Assembly: GCA_046331175.1 (NCBI GenBank)
Contig: JAXLRI010000007.1
Location: 124,001-188,000 of the forward strand
DNA from: JAWKIW01 sp046331175
GTDB taxonomy: Bacteria; Actinomycetota; Acidimicrobiia; Acidimicrobiales; Acidimicrobilacustridaceae
Length of the DNA stretch: 64,000 nt
Direction of reading: 5' to 3'
Below the pieces are notes generated by a model. That model did no database searches. It had not been told where the DNA came from and saw only the letters and a program-made list of their open reading frames with translations. Both the position numbers and the translations under genes were made by a program. How positions within the stretch are numbered: position 1 is the stretch's first letter; each line of letters begins with the position of its first letter. Below, in pieces: positions 35,844-46,202 of the stretch.

Positions 35844-37069
35844 AGGCCCTCGTCTTCCTCACCGACCCGGGCCCGGTCGACCCACCGCCGCCCGACGCCC
35901 CGCGGCTCGAACAGCACCTGGCCACCACGCCGATGAAGGTCGAGGAGCTGCCCGACCCCCACCTGCTCGGCGACGACTGGATGGTGCTGCGCACCCGGCT
36001 CACCGGCATCTGCGGGTCGGACTCGAAGCAGGTCCTGATGGACTTCGAGGACGCCGGCGACAACCCGATGACGGCGTTCATCTCGTTCCCGCAGGTGCTC
36101 GGCCACGAGGTCGTGGCCGACGTCGTCGAGGTCGGTCCGGCGGTCGACGACATCGAGGTGGGCCAGCGGGTGGTGCTGAACCCGTGGCTGTCGTGCGGGC
36201 CCCGCGGCATCGACCCGTCGTGCCCCGAGTGCCAGCAGGGCAGCTACAGCGCGTGCTGGAGCTTCTGCGACGGGCGCCTGGCCCCGGGCATCCACACCGG
36301 CAACTCGTCGGATGCCACCGGTGGCTTCGCCGAGCTCCTCCCCGCCCACCGCCTCATGGTCTTCCCGGTGCCCGACGACATGTCCGACGAGGTCGCCGTG
36401 CTGGCCGACCCGTTCTCGGTGTCGCTGCACGCCATCGCCCGCACCCCTCCCCCGCCCGGCGGCCGCGTGGTCGTGTACGGCGCCGGCGCCCTGGGCACGA
36501 CCGCCACGGCCATCCTGCGGGCCCTGCACCCCGACGTCGAGGTCGCCACCATCGCCCGCTTCCCCGCCCAGGTGGCGCTGGCCGAGCGACTCGGGGCCAC
36601 GGTGTTCGCCCCCGAGCCACGCGAGCAGCTGCTCGAGGAGCTGGCCGCCTGGTCGGGGGCGACGCTGCGCCGTCCATGGGAGGGCCTGCCGGTCGCCTAC
36701 CCGGGCAAGGTCGACGTGGTCTACGACACCGTCGGCTACCCGCAGACCGTCGAGGTCGGCCTGCGCCTGCTGGCCCACGGTGGTGCGCTGGTGCAGCTGG
36801 GCGTGGCGTCACCCGCCCGGTTCGAGTGGACGCCGTGGTACTTCAAGGAGCTGCGGCTCATCGGGTCGAACGCCTTCGGCGTGGAGACCGTCGAGGGCGT
36901 CCGCCGCCACGCCATCGAGCACTACCTCGACCTCGCCGGATCGGGCCGCATCGACCTCACCGGCATGCTCACCCACACCTTCCGCCTCGACGACTGGCGC
37001 GACGCCTTCCGCACCATCGTCAGACAGGGCGACACCGGCGCGGTGAAGGTGGCCTTCGACTTCCGGTAG
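35840..37069 (+). CDS. Zinc-dependent alcohol dehydrogenase (MDR family)
   Basis: A 409-residue MDR protein. Catalytic zinc ligands are Cys in GICGSDSK near residue 58 and the GHE pair near 88; the structural zinc loop with its four Cys falls about 118-140 (LSCGPR, SCPEC, SYSAC). The nucleotide fold is VVVYGAGALGTTATAIL. A longer than usual N-terminus (PGPVDPPPPDAPRL) and an insertion after LGATVF distinguish it from simple ADHs. It starts at a GTG overlapping the SDR stop and ends the operon. Confidence 0.87.
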   Translation: MKALVFLTDPGPVDPPPPDAPRLEQHLATTPMKVEELPDPHLLGDDWMVLRTRLTGICGSDSKQVLMDFEDAGDNPMTAFISFPQVLGHEVVADVVEVGPAVDDIEVGQRVVLNPWLSCGPRGIDPSCPECQQGSYSACWSFCDGRLAPGIHTGNSSDATGGFAELLPAHRLMVFPVPDDMSDEVAVLADPFSVSLHAIARTPPPPGGRVVVYGAGALGTTATAILRALHPDVEVATIARFPAQVALAERLGATVFAPEPREQLLEELAAWSGATLRRPWEGLPVAYPGKVDVVYDTVGYPQTVEVGLRLLAHGGALVQLGVASPARFEWTPWYFKELRLIGSNAFGVETVEGVRRHAIEHYLDLAGSGRIDLTGMLTHTFRLDDWRDAFRTIVRQGDTGAVKVAFDFR

Positions 37070-37075
37070 CGACCC

Positions 37076-38182
37076 TCAGCAGAGGCCGGCCGGCAGCGTC
37101 GTCGACGGCGCCGGAGCCCCCGCCCGCGGCATCGTGCCCAAGGACCGCATCGCCGCGCAGAGGTCGGTGACCTGGTCGGCCGGTGGCACGGTGATCGTGA
37201 CGGGCGCTCCGAAGTCGGAGAAGTCGTAGGTGGTGGTCGACTTCAGCTGCGCGTCGGCCGGCAGGGCGCTCCGGACGCTCGTCCCGGTCATCGCCTTCGC
37301 TGTCGCCCCGAGGTCGGACGTGACGGTGATCCGCCGCACGAGGCCCTGCCCGTCGACGTACACGTCGACCGGGAAGGTGAGGTCGTCGAGGGCCTGCCGC
37401 TGCTCGCTCGTCAGGGGCTGCATGGCCTGCTCCATGCGCGCCCGGTCGACCCCCGAGGCCTCGAGGGCCTTGCGCATGGAGACGACCGCTCGCACGTGGG
37501 TCGTGTCGACGCCGCCGATCGCCTCGTGCCCCACGGTGGTGAGATCGGCACCGACGCCCTGGAGCGCCTCCAGGAAGGCGCTCGGATCGCCGGAGCCCCC
37601 GGCTCCGCCGGTCAGCGCCCCGAGCATCCCGCTCGCTGCCGCGCCGGCGCCGGCCTTGGTGGTGTCGACCTTGATCCAGTCCGGCCCCCCGCGAGACCCC
37701 AGCGCGGCCAGCATCGGCATCCGCACGTAGACGTCGGCCCCGTCCTGGACGGTCTGCTCCTCGAACGAGGGCGCCGCCCCGCCGGTGGTCCCACCGGGCC
37801 CGTCCATGGCCGACAGCACGCGGTCGAACATCGGGCCGAGGTCGATCGTCATGGTCGAGCGCTTCGCCGCCCGGTCGTAGGCACCGTCGCCGGTGAAGGA
37901 CAACGACAGGCCGCCGGGGACCGACCCCGCCCCCGGCACCGATCCGGTGGGCCCGCCCTCCACGCCGGGGAACCCCGCGATCGAGGTCTCCGAGACGAGG
38001 TGGACCTTGGCGGTGTTCGCCCCCGTGGTGCGCTGGGCCGCGGCGACCACCGCGGCGGCGTCGAGGTCGGTGGACACCGCCACCGGATCGCTCGACCGGC
38101 CGCACGCCACCGAGCCGGTGGCGAGGACGGCGGCGACCAGGGCCGCACCGGCCGCACCGCGGGCCACTCGCTTGGTTGCCAT
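37076..38182 (-). CDS. Putative LppX/LprG-like lipoprotein
   Basis: A 368-residue protein with signal peptide and lipobox (TGSVAC, Cys 29). The mature part starts DLDAAAVVAAAQRTTGANTAKVHLVSET and has ADVYVRMP, WIKVDTTK and FPVDVYVDGQGLVRRITV, the alternating strands of LolA/LppX-type lipid-binding lipoproteins. A Gly/Ser-rich insert occupies residues 195-215. It could carry lipids or glycolipids outside the membrane; the assignment is by pattern only. Convergent with the zinc dehydrogenase, divergent from the acyl-CoA synthetase. Confidence 0.6.
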   Translation of the reverse strand: MATKRVARGAAGAALVAAVLATGSVACGRSSDPVAVSTDLDAAAVVAAAQRTTGANTAKVHLVSETSIAGFPGVEGGPTGSVPGAGSVPGGLSLSFTGDGAYDRAAKRSTMTIDLGPMFDRVLSAMDGPGGTTGGAAPSFEEQTVQDGADVYVRMPMLAALGSRGGPDWIKVDTTKAGAGAAASGMLGALTGGAGGSGDPSAFLEALQGVGADLTTVGHEAIGGVDTTHVRAVVSMRKALEASGVDRARMEQAMQPLTSEQRQALDDLTFPVDVYVDGQGLVRRITVTSDLGATAKAMTGTSVRSALPADAQLKSTTTYDFSDFGAPVTITVPPADQVTDLCAAMRSLGTMPRAGAPAPSTTLPAGLC

Positions 38183-38308
38183 CGCCCACCTCCGGCGTCG
38201 GCGCCGACCGCCCGGCGCGTGCCGACCACGGTACCCCTGGACCTCCAGCAGCCCGGTTCGGTTCGCGCCAACCGCCACGGGGTGGTCGCGCTCGGCCAAG
38301 ATGGTCCG

Positions 38309-39820
<1,512 letters not shown>

Positions 39821-39836
39821 CCGAAGACCGACGACG

Positions 39837-41060
39837 TCAGACCGTCGGCGTGGCGTCGCAGGCGGTCGGCCCGAGCATCGACATGGCCTTGACGGTCCGG
39901 TTGTAGCTGTCCTTGTACTGGCCGTCGGGGGTGGCCACCTGGATCTGGTGGCCCGGCAGCTGCACCCACGTCGGCGTGTAGGTCATCTTGAGGACCTTGA
40001 ACTGGCCGGGAGCGACCTCGGCGACGTCGAAGCGCTGGAGCGAGCCGTCCTGGTTGTCGTTCTTCAGCGTGCGGTCGATGGTGGGCGACTGGTTCGACAA
40101 GAAGTTGCCCATGCCGTAGGTGACGTACTTGTCGCCGATCTTCTCGCAGGGCTGCACCACGTGGACGTGGTCCCCGAGGATGAGGTCGATGTTCGGGTCG
40201 GCGAGCAGCGCCTTGGCCAGCTCGCGCTGGTCCTTGTTCGGCTCGTGGACGTACTGGTCGCCCCAGTGGATCGACACCACCACGAACTCGGCGCCCCGTG
40301 CCTTGAGCGCCTTGGCCTGGGCGATGATCCCCTCGGCACCGATGGCCGGCCACAACATGGCCTGCAGCCACGGGGCCTCCTTGGGCACCGTCTTGTCGGG
40401 TCCGGCGTTGTTGTAGATCGTGTAGCTGAAGGCCAGGTGGCCCACCTTCACGCCCTTGACGTCGTAGATGGGCGGGTTGTCGGCCTCGGCCTGGTCGCGG
40501 CTGCCGCCGGCGTGCTTGAGCCCGGCCTCGTCGAGCACCTGGGCGGTCTGCTGCACGCCGGCCATCTGGCGGTCCCACGTGTGGTTCGACGCGGTGTCGC
40601 ACCCGTCGAAGCCGGCGCCCTTCAGCGCGGTGGCGATCTCCTTGGGAGCGTTGAAGCTGAGGGTGTTCGGCACCGTCAGGTTCTTGTTCTCCGCCGAGAT
40701 GGGCGTCTCCTGGTGGCAGATGGCGAGGTCGGCCGACGAGATCTCGTCGCGCACCTTGTCGAACATCGGGTTGAAGTCGTAGCCCTTGCCGCCGGCGTAC
40801 TTCTGGCCGCTCTGGATCACCATCGCGTGCAGGAGGATGTCGCCCGACGCGGCGATGGAGAAGATGCGCGGCACGAAGATGGTGGTGGGCGGCGCCTCGT
40901 CCGGGTTGTCGCCCTTGTCCGCCGGCTGCTCGCCGCCGGCGGGCGCCGCTCCGTCGGTGCTGGTCGCCGTGCCGCCGCTGCTGCACGCCGCCGCCAGGAG
41001 GGCGAGGGCAGCCAGCACGGCCAGGGCCAGTGGGGTCCGGGTGGTGCGCATCGCAGTCAT
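39837..41060 (-). CDS. CapA-family lipoprotein metallophosphatase-like
   Basis: A 407-residue protein with a lipobox (LLAAAC) after a strong hydrophobic core, then a PGA_cap/CapA domain: AASGDILLH, ICHQETPIS, ASNHTWDR, VSIHWGDQYVHEP, LGDHVHVVQP and VTYGMGNFLSNQ, which are the metal-binding blocks of this metallophosphatase-like fold. CapA-type proteins act in poly-gamma-glutamate or envelope metabolism, but capsule partners are absent here. I took the ATG at 41060; another in-frame ATG is at 41051. Confidence 0.82.
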   Translation of the reverse strand: MTAMRTTRTPLALAVLAALALLAAACSSGGTATSTDGAAPAGGEQPADKGDNPDEAPPTTIFVPRIFSIAASGDILLHAMVIQSGQKYAGGKGYDFNPMFDKVRDEISSADLAICHQETPISAENKNLTVPNTLSFNAPKEIATALKGAGFDGCDTASNHTWDRQMAGVQQTAQVLDEAGLKHAGGSRDQAEADNPPIYDVKGVKVGHLAFSYTIYNNAGPDKTVPKEAPWLQAMLWPAIGAEGIIAQAKALKARGAEFVVVSIHWGDQYVHEPNKDQRELAKALLADPNIDLILGDHVHVVQPCEKIGDKYVTYGMGNFLSNQSPTIDRTLKNDNQDGSLQRFDVAEVAPGQFKVLKMTYTPTWVQLPGHQIQVATPDGQYKDSYNRTVKAMSMLGPTACDATPTV

Positions 41061-41139
41061 GGCCTCCGTCCGATCGACCCGCGAGTCTGGCCGACGGACC
41101 ACCCAAAAGGCACGCGGGGAGCCGGGAGCGCGGCGGCCC

Positions 41140-41457
41140 TCAGGTGGTGGCGCCGTCCAGGGTGGTGGCCAGGTCGGCGGCGAAGGCCTCGACGAGGTGG
41201 TCGAAGCCCGGCGTGTAGGAGTGCACCTCGACGCGGGCGGCGGGGTCGAAGCCGATGCGGTCGCACACCCCGGCGTCGCGCAGGTCGAGCAGGTCGGCCA
41301 GGCGCAGGGCCAGCAGCTCGCACTCGATGGCGGACTGGCCGTCGGCCAGGATCGGCCGGCTGAAGCCCCGCCGGTCGGCCTCGGCCTCGAACCGGGCCCG
41401 GCCGTCCTCGTCGGGCCAGGCTCGCAGCCAGACCGTGCGGTGGACCCCGGCGCTCAC
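41140..41457 (-). CDS. Hypothetical protein
   Basis: A 105-residue protein I do not recognise (TVWLRAWPDEDGRARFEAEADRR near the N-terminus, then SAIECELLALRLADLLDLRDAG). The GTG at 41457 lies 10 bases after the acyl-CoA dehydrogenase stop, so it is probably the second gene of that leftward operon. The frame stays open upstream into the dehydrogenase gene, so the start is uncertain. Confidence 0.5.
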   Translation of the reverse strand: MSAGVHRTVWLRAWPDEDGRARFEAEADRRGFSRPILADGQSAIECELLALRLADLLDLRDAGVCDRIGFDPAARVEVHSYTPGFDHLVEAFAADLATTLDGATT

Positions 41458-41467
41458 CGGCGAGGGC

Positions 41468-42580
41468 TCACAGCACGCTGTGGCCGGCGGCGACCCGCTC
41501 GCGCAGGAGGGCGCCGAGGCGGGCCCGGTGGACGACGGCGTCACCGAACGACCCCCGGTCGAGCTGGGCCCGCTTCACGAAGAGGTGCACGTCGCACTCC
41601 CAGGTGAACCCGATGCCGCCGTGCACCTGGAGGGCCGATGCCGTCACGCGGGTGGCGGCGTCGGAGCACCACGTCTTGGCCGTGGAGGCGGCGACCGATG
41701 CGTCGCGGTCGCCGGCGGCGTGGCACCAGGCGGCGTGGTAGGTCACCGACCGCATCCCCTCGACGTCGACCAGCATGTCGGCGCAGCGGTGCTTGACCGC
41801 CTGGAACGAGCCGATGGGCCGCCCGAACTGCTCGCGCTCCTTGGCGTACTCGACAGCCAGGTCGAGGGAGCGGGCGCCGATGCCCAGCAGCTCGGCCGAC
41901 AGGGCCGAGGCGCCGGCGTCGAGGTGGTCCGACACCGCCTCGGCCTCGCCGAGCAGCAGGCCGGTGGCGCCGTCGAGCTCGATGCGGCCGACCTCGCGGG
42001 TGAGGTCCATGGCGGGCAAGCGATCGGGCCGACCGGTCGCCGCCAGGTCGACGGCGAGGAGCAGCTCGCGGTCGGGGGCGGCCGCGTCGACCGCCCGCAC
42101 GACGGCGACGTCGGCCGACGGAGCGAAGGGCACGGGCTCGGTGCGGCCGTGCAGCGTCCACCCGTCGGCACCGGCTCGCGCCTCCAGCGGGGACCACGAG
42201 GCCGTGGCGAACGCCGCGCCGCTGACCAGCCGAGCCACCAGCTCGGCGACTGGGTCGGCGCCGTCCCCACCGCGGGCGGCCGCCCGGACCAGCGCGTCGA
42301 GGGCGACGGCGTGCTGCACGAACGGCGCCGGGGCGACGTGGGCGCCCACCTGCTCGGCCAGCACCGCCACCTCGACCCAGCCGAGGCCGACGCCGCCGAG
42401 GTCCTCGGGCACGGCGATGGCACCCCAGCCCTGGTCGACCATGGCCGACCACAGCTCGGGCAACAGGCCGCCGCCGGCATCGACGTGGGCCCGCACGACC
42501 GCCGGCGACGCCGCCTTGTCGAGCAGGTCGCGCGCCGCGTCCTGGAGGGCCACCTGGTCGTCGGACAGCTCGAAGTCCAT
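41468..42580 (-). CDS. Acyl-CoA dehydrogenase, small (beta-type) subunit
   Basis: A 370-residue acyl-CoA dehydrogenase fold with EYAKEREQFGRPIGSFQAVKHR, QVHGGIGFTWECDVHLFVKRA and a short middle. Length and the absence of the FSEPGAGSDL loop point to the beta-type partner of heteromeric alpha2beta2 enzymes (FadE/ChsE type). Its divergent neighbour at 42667 is the alpha type. The two starts are 86 bases apart with a palindrome in the middle (copy 6), so both subunits would be regulated together. Confidence 0.87.
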   Translation of the reverse strand: MDFELSDDQVALQDAARDLLDKAASPAVVRAHVDAGGGLLPELWSAMVDQGWGAIAVPEDLGGVGLGWVEVAVLAEQVGAHVAPAPFVQHAVALDALVRAAARGGDGADPVAELVARLVSGAAFATASWSPLEARAGADGWTLHGRTEPVPFAPSADVAVVRAVDAAAPDRELLLAVDLAATGRPDRLPAMDLTREVGRIELDGATGLLLGEAEAVSDHLDAGASALSAELLGIGARSLDLAVEYAKEREQFGRPIGSFQAVKHRCADMLVDVEGMRSVTYHAAWCHAAGDRDASVAASTAKTWCSDAATRVTASALQVHGGIGFTWECDVHLFVKRAQLDRGSFGDAVVHRARLGALLRERVAAGHSVL

Positions 42581-42614
42581 CGGGCGGCGAGCCTAGTGCC
42601 GGCCGACGCCAAAC

Positions 42615-42630
42615 CTGACACGGACGTCAG
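42615..42630. promoter_or_regulatory. Operator-like palindrome, copy 6
   Basis: CTGACACGGACGTCAG, 34 bases from the start at 42580 and 36 from the start at 42667. A TAGGAT -10 candidate lies at 42651-42656. Confidence 0.75.
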
Positions 42631-42666
42631 CCAACGGGTCCCCGCCCGCCTAGGATCGGCCCCCGC

Positions 42667-43854
42667 ATGGACCTGACGCCCACCGCCGAGCAGGAGGCCT
42701 TCCGGGCCGAGTGCCGCGCCTGGCTGCACGAGCACCTGCCCTGGGAGTACGGCACCGGGTTCCCACCTCGCTTCGACGACCTCGCCGACGAGGTGGCCTA
42801 CCTGCGCGGGTGGCAGGCGAAGCTGGCCGACGCCCGCCTCGTCGGCGTCACCTGGCCCACCGAGCTCGGCGGGCGCGGTGCCGGTCCCCTCTTCCACTAC
42901 ATCGTCCAGGAGGAGCTGGCGCGGGCCCGGGCTCCCGAGCTGGTCGGCCGCATCGGCATCAACCTGGTCGGGCCCACCCTGCTGGCCCACGGCACCGACG
43001 AGCAGCAGGCTCGCTGGCTGCCGAAGGTCCTCAGCGCCGAGCAGCTGTTCTGCCAGCTCTTCAGCGAACCCGGCGCCGGCAGCGACCTCGCGTCGCTGGC
43101 CACCCGGGCGATGCGCGACGAGGACGCCGGCGGCTGGCGCATCACCGGTCAGAAGGTGTGGACCTCCTACGCCCAGTTCGCCGACTGGGGCCTGCTGCTG
43201 GCCCGCACCGACCCCGATGCCCCGAAGCACAAGGGCATCACCGCCTTCGTGATCGACATGCACCAGCCCGGCATCGACGTGCGGCCGCTGCGGCAGATCA
43301 CCGGCGAGTCCGACTTCAACGAGGTCTTCTTCGACGACGCCTTCGTGCCCGACGACGCCCGCATTGGCGCGGTCGACGACGGGTGGCGGGTGTCGTCGTC
43401 GACGCTGACCCACGAGCGCGGCACCAACCCCCGCCAGCTCGTCATCCACGCCCAGCTGCTGGAAGAGCTGCTGCGGCTGGCGCTGGACGAGGGCTCCTAC
43501 GACGACCCCCGCCTCCAGCAGCGCCTGGCCGAAGCGTTCGTCGAGGTGCGGCTGTTCCAGCTGCACAACTGGCGGTCGCTGTCGCGCCTCGAGCACGGCC
43601 GGGCGCTCGGCCCCGAGGGCAGTGCGCTGAAGCTCTACTGGAGCGAGATGTCCAAGCGCCTCCACGACACCGCCATGGCCGTGCTCGGCGACGCCGCGCC
43701 GCTGTGGTGGGACGCCGAGGGCAACCCCGGCGACGGCCGCTGGCAGCGCAGCTGGCTCTACTACCAGTCGGCCTCGGTCTTCGCCGGCACCAACGAGATC
43801 CAGCGCACGATCATCGGCGAGCGCGTCCTCGGCCTGCCGCGCGAGCCACGATGA
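42667..43854 (+). CDS. Acyl-CoA dehydrogenase, large (alpha-type) subunit
   Basis: A 395-residue acyl-CoA dehydrogenase: LFSEPGAGSDLASL and ITGQKVWTSYAQFADWGL (FAD and substrate binding), FNEVFFDDAFVPDD, and a C-terminal FAGTNEIQRTIIGERVLGLP. In many family members the last motif carries the catalytic Glu (YEGT); here it is Ala, as in the heteromeric steroid-type enzymes where the base lies in another helix. Divergent partner of the beta-type gene. It overlaps the next crotonase gene by ATGA. Confidence 0.9.
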   Translation: MDLTPTAEQEAFRAECRAWLHEHLPWEYGTGFPPRFDDLADEVAYLRGWQAKLADARLVGVTWPTELGGRGAGPLFHYIVQEELARARAPELVGRIGINLVGPTLLAHGTDEQQARWLPKVLSAEQLFCQLFSEPGAGSDLASLATRAMRDEDAGGWRITGQKVWTSYAQFADWGLLLARTDPDAPKHKGITAFVIDMHQPGIDVRPLRQITGESDFNEVFFDDAFVPDDARIGAVDDGWRVSSSTLTHERGTNPRQLVIHAQLLEELLRLALDEGSYDDPRLQQRLAEAFVEVRLFQLHNWRSLSRLEHGRALGPEGSALKLYWSEMSKRLHDTAMAVLGDAAPLWWDAEGNPGDGRWQRSWLYYQSASVFAGTNEIQRTIIGERVLGLPREPR

Positions 43855-44747
43855 GCGACGTGAGCCACCCCGCCAGCCATCCCGACGAGCCCACCAGCGA
43901 GGCGAAGCCCGTGTTCGAGACCATCCGCTACGAGGTCGACGGCCCCGTCGCCACCGTCACGCTGGCCCGGCCCGACAAGGCCAACGCCCAGTCGATGCAG
44001 ATGATCGACGAGCTCGACGCCGCCCTCGACCTGGTCATGGCCGACGACGCCGTGCGGGTGGCGATCCTCGCCGCCGACGGCAAGCACTTCTCGGCCGGCC
44101 ACGACCTCGCCGAGCTGGTCGGCCCCGACGCCGACCCCGCCCTGCAGGCCGAGCGGTCCACCCCCGAGGGCAAGCTGGCCCACGAGCGGCGCATGTACTT
44201 CGACCGTTGCGTGCGCCTCTACGAGCTGCCCAAGCCGACCATCGCCGCCGTGCAGGGCAAGTGCATCGCCGCCGGCCTGATGTTGGCCGCCATGTGCGAC
44301 CTCATCGTCGCCAGCGACGACGCCTCGTTCGCCAACCCGGTGGCCCGCATGAGCGGCGCCGGCGTCGAGCTGCTCGTCGAGCCGTGGGAGCTGGGCATCC
44401 GCAAGGCCAAGGAGCTGCTGCTCACCGGCGACCCCATCTCGGCCGACGACGCCTGCCGGCTCGGCATGGTCAACCAGGTCGTGCCGCGCGACCGGCTGGC
44501 CGCCGCCGCACGGGAGATGGCCGACAAGGTCGCGCTCGTCCCGCCCATCACCGCCCAGCGCATCAAGGACTCGGTGAACGAGACCTTCGAGCTGATGGGC
44601 AAGCGGCGCTCCTGGCAGTACCACTTCGTCAACCACCACTTCGTGCACAACACCGCCACCGCCCTCGGCAAGCTGTCCGAGCGCGAGGGCATGGGGTCGA
44701 TGCGCGAGGTGTTCGACGCCCGCGACCGCGGCGACGCCTCGTCGTGA
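43851..44747 (+). CDS. Enoyl-CoA hydratase/isomerase family protein
   Basis: A 298-residue crotonase-fold protein with oxyanion segments KHFSAGHDLAEL and KCIAAGLMLAAMCDL. The usual first catalytic Glu position (PExxLG) reads NPVARMSG, so simple hydratase activity is doubtful; E residues occur later (GVELLVEPWELG). It may be an isomerase, hydrolase or a specialised hydratase. The ATG overlaps the stop of the alpha-type dehydrogenase, so it should act on that enzyme's product. Confidence 0.83.
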   Translation: MSDVSHPASHPDEPTSEAKPVFETIRYEVDGPVATVTLARPDKANAQSMQMIDELDAALDLVMADDAVRVAILAADGKHFSAGHDLAELVGPDADPALQAERSTPEGKLAHERRMYFDRCVRLYELPKPTIAAVQGKCIAAGLMLAAMCDLIVASDDASFANPVARMSGAGVELLVEPWELGIRKAKELLLTGDPISADDACRLGMVNQVVPRDRLAAAAREMADKVALVPPITAQRIKDSVNETFELMGKRRSWQYHFVNHHFVHNTATALGKLSEREGMGSMREVFDARDRGDASS

Positions 44748-44796
44748 CCCCCACCCCGCCGTTGCACGCCGTCACTCCCGACCGGACCCCCTCCCA

Positions 44797-44849
44797 CCGA
44801 ACTTTGGAGGATTCGCGTCACCCCTTGGCGCGAATCCTCCAAAGTTCGG
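44797..44849. repeat. Perfect 21-bp inverted repeat (hairpin with 11-base loop)
   Basis: Arms at 44797-44817 and 44829-44849 are exact reverse complements; the loop is 44818-44828. Outside them CCACC and GGTGG can extend the stem across a small bulge. The left arm contains a GGAGG block and the right arm its complement. The arms are about half A/T, far below the local GC. It lies between the crotonase stop and the CoA-transferase start. It may be a terminator, an attenuator or a mobile repeat; no T run follows. Confidence 0.85.
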
Positions 44850-44880
44850 ATCGGTGGGGGGCGCGGTGGGGGGAGCGGTG

Positions 44881-46158
44881 ATGGGCGGGTCTGAGGCGAC
44901 CGGGCGGCGGGGGCCGCTGGCGGGGCGGCGGGTGATCGACGTCGGCACGCGCATCTCGGCCCCGTTCTGCGCCGGGCTCCTCGGCGAGCAGGGCGCCGAC
45001 GTCATCAAGGTCGAGCAGCCCGGCACCGGCGACTTCATGCGCACCATCGGGCCGTTCGTCCGCCCCGACGGCGGCGGCACCGAGGGCACCGGCGAGTCCC
45101 ACCACGACGGCGACCCGGGCCACTCGCTGTTCTGGGCGGTCGAGGGCCGGGGCCGCCGCAGCGTCACGTGCGACCTCCGCCGCCCCGCCGGCCAGGAGCT
45201 GTTCCGCCGCCTGTGCGCCACCGCCGACGTGGTCTGCGAGAACTTCCGGCCCGGCACCCTCGAGCGCTGGCACGTGGGGCCCGCCGACCTCGACCCCCGC
45301 CTGGTGGTGGTGCGCATCTCGGTGTTCGGCCAGGACGGCCCGAAGGCCGAGCGGCCCGGCCTCGACCGGCTCGGCATCGGCTACGGCGGCCTGCTGCACC
45401 TCACCGGCTACCCCGACCGGCCGCCGGTGCGGGTCGGCGTGACCATCTCCGACTACCTCACCGGCGTGTTCGCCGCCCAGGCCGCCACCGCCGCCCTCTA
45501 CCGGCGCGACGCTCAACCGCCCGAGCACGGCGGCGGCTCGGGCGCGGTGGTCGACGCGTGCCTGTACGGGTCGGTGCTGCGCATCCTCGAGTGGACGGTG
45601 GCCGCTTACGACCGGCTCGGCGTGGTGCGCTGCCGCGAGGGCAACCGCCTGGCCAACTCGGCGCCGCTCGACAACTACCCCACCGCCGACGGCACCTACG
45701 TGTGCGTGGTCGCGGGGTCCGACGCCAACTTCGCCCGCCTGTGCCGAGCCATGGAGCGGCCCGAGCTGGTCGACGACCCGCGCTTTCGCCGGCTCGCCGA
45801 CCGGGCCGCCCGCAGCGACGAGATCAACGACCTCGTCGCCGACTGGACCCGCTCGCTCACCGCCGCCGAGGTCGAGGCCCGCTGCGTCGCCCACGACGTG
45901 CCGGTGGCCACCGCCTACACGGCCGCCGACATCGCCCTCGACGAGCACATGGCCGCCCGCGGCGACCTCGTCACCGTCGACGACCCCGTCATCGGCCCCG
46001 TGCGCCAGCAGGCGCCGTTCCCCCGGTTCGTCGGCGAGCCGGTCCCCGTGCCCACCGGCGCGCCGCGCCTCGGTGAGCACAACGACGAGGTCTGGCTCGA
46101 CGTCGTCGGCCTCTCCCCCGACGAGCTGGCCGCCCACCGCGCCGACGGGATCATCTGA
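44881..46158 (+). CDS. CoA-transferase family III (CaiB/BaiF) protein
   Basis: A 425-residue class III CoA transferase: RRVIDVGTRISAPFCAGLLGEQGADVIKVEQPGTGD at the N-terminus, CENFRPGTLERW, LGIGYGG and an Asp in VTISDYLTGVFAAQ near residue 190 that fits the catalytic nucleophile region, ending in GEHNDEVW. It moves CoA between acids, so it may activate a substrate or recycle CoA. ATG 44881 follows GGGGGGAG; GTGs at 44854 and 44878 are in frame. The hairpin lies just upstream. Confidence 0.87.
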   Translation: MGGSEATGRRGPLAGRRVIDVGTRISAPFCAGLLGEQGADVIKVEQPGTGDFMRTIGPFVRPDGGGTEGTGESHHDGDPGHSLFWAVEGRGRRSVTCDLRRPAGQELFRRLCATADVVCENFRPGTLERWHVGPADLDPRLVVVRISVFGQDGPKAERPGLDRLGIGYGGLLHLTGYPDRPPVRVGVTISDYLTGVFAAQAATAALYRRDAQPPEHGGGSGAVVDACLYGSVLRILEWTVAAYDRLGVVRCREGNRLANSAPLDNYPTADGTYVCVVAGSDANFARLCRAMERPELVDDPRFRRLADRAARSDEINDLVADWTRSLTAAEVEARCVAHDVPVATAYTAADIALDEHMAARGDLVTVDDPVIGPVRQQAPFPRFVGEPVPVPTGAPRLGEHNDEVWLDVVGLSPDELAAHRADGII

Positions 46159-46202
46159 CCCGACCACCACCCGATCGCCCCCCGCCGTGCCACCATGACC
46201 CC

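Noticed and set aside
44797..44849. The inverted repeat as a plain rho-independent terminator
   Set aside because: No T run and the arms are not GC-biased toward a loop-T pattern; kept as an unexplained repeat.
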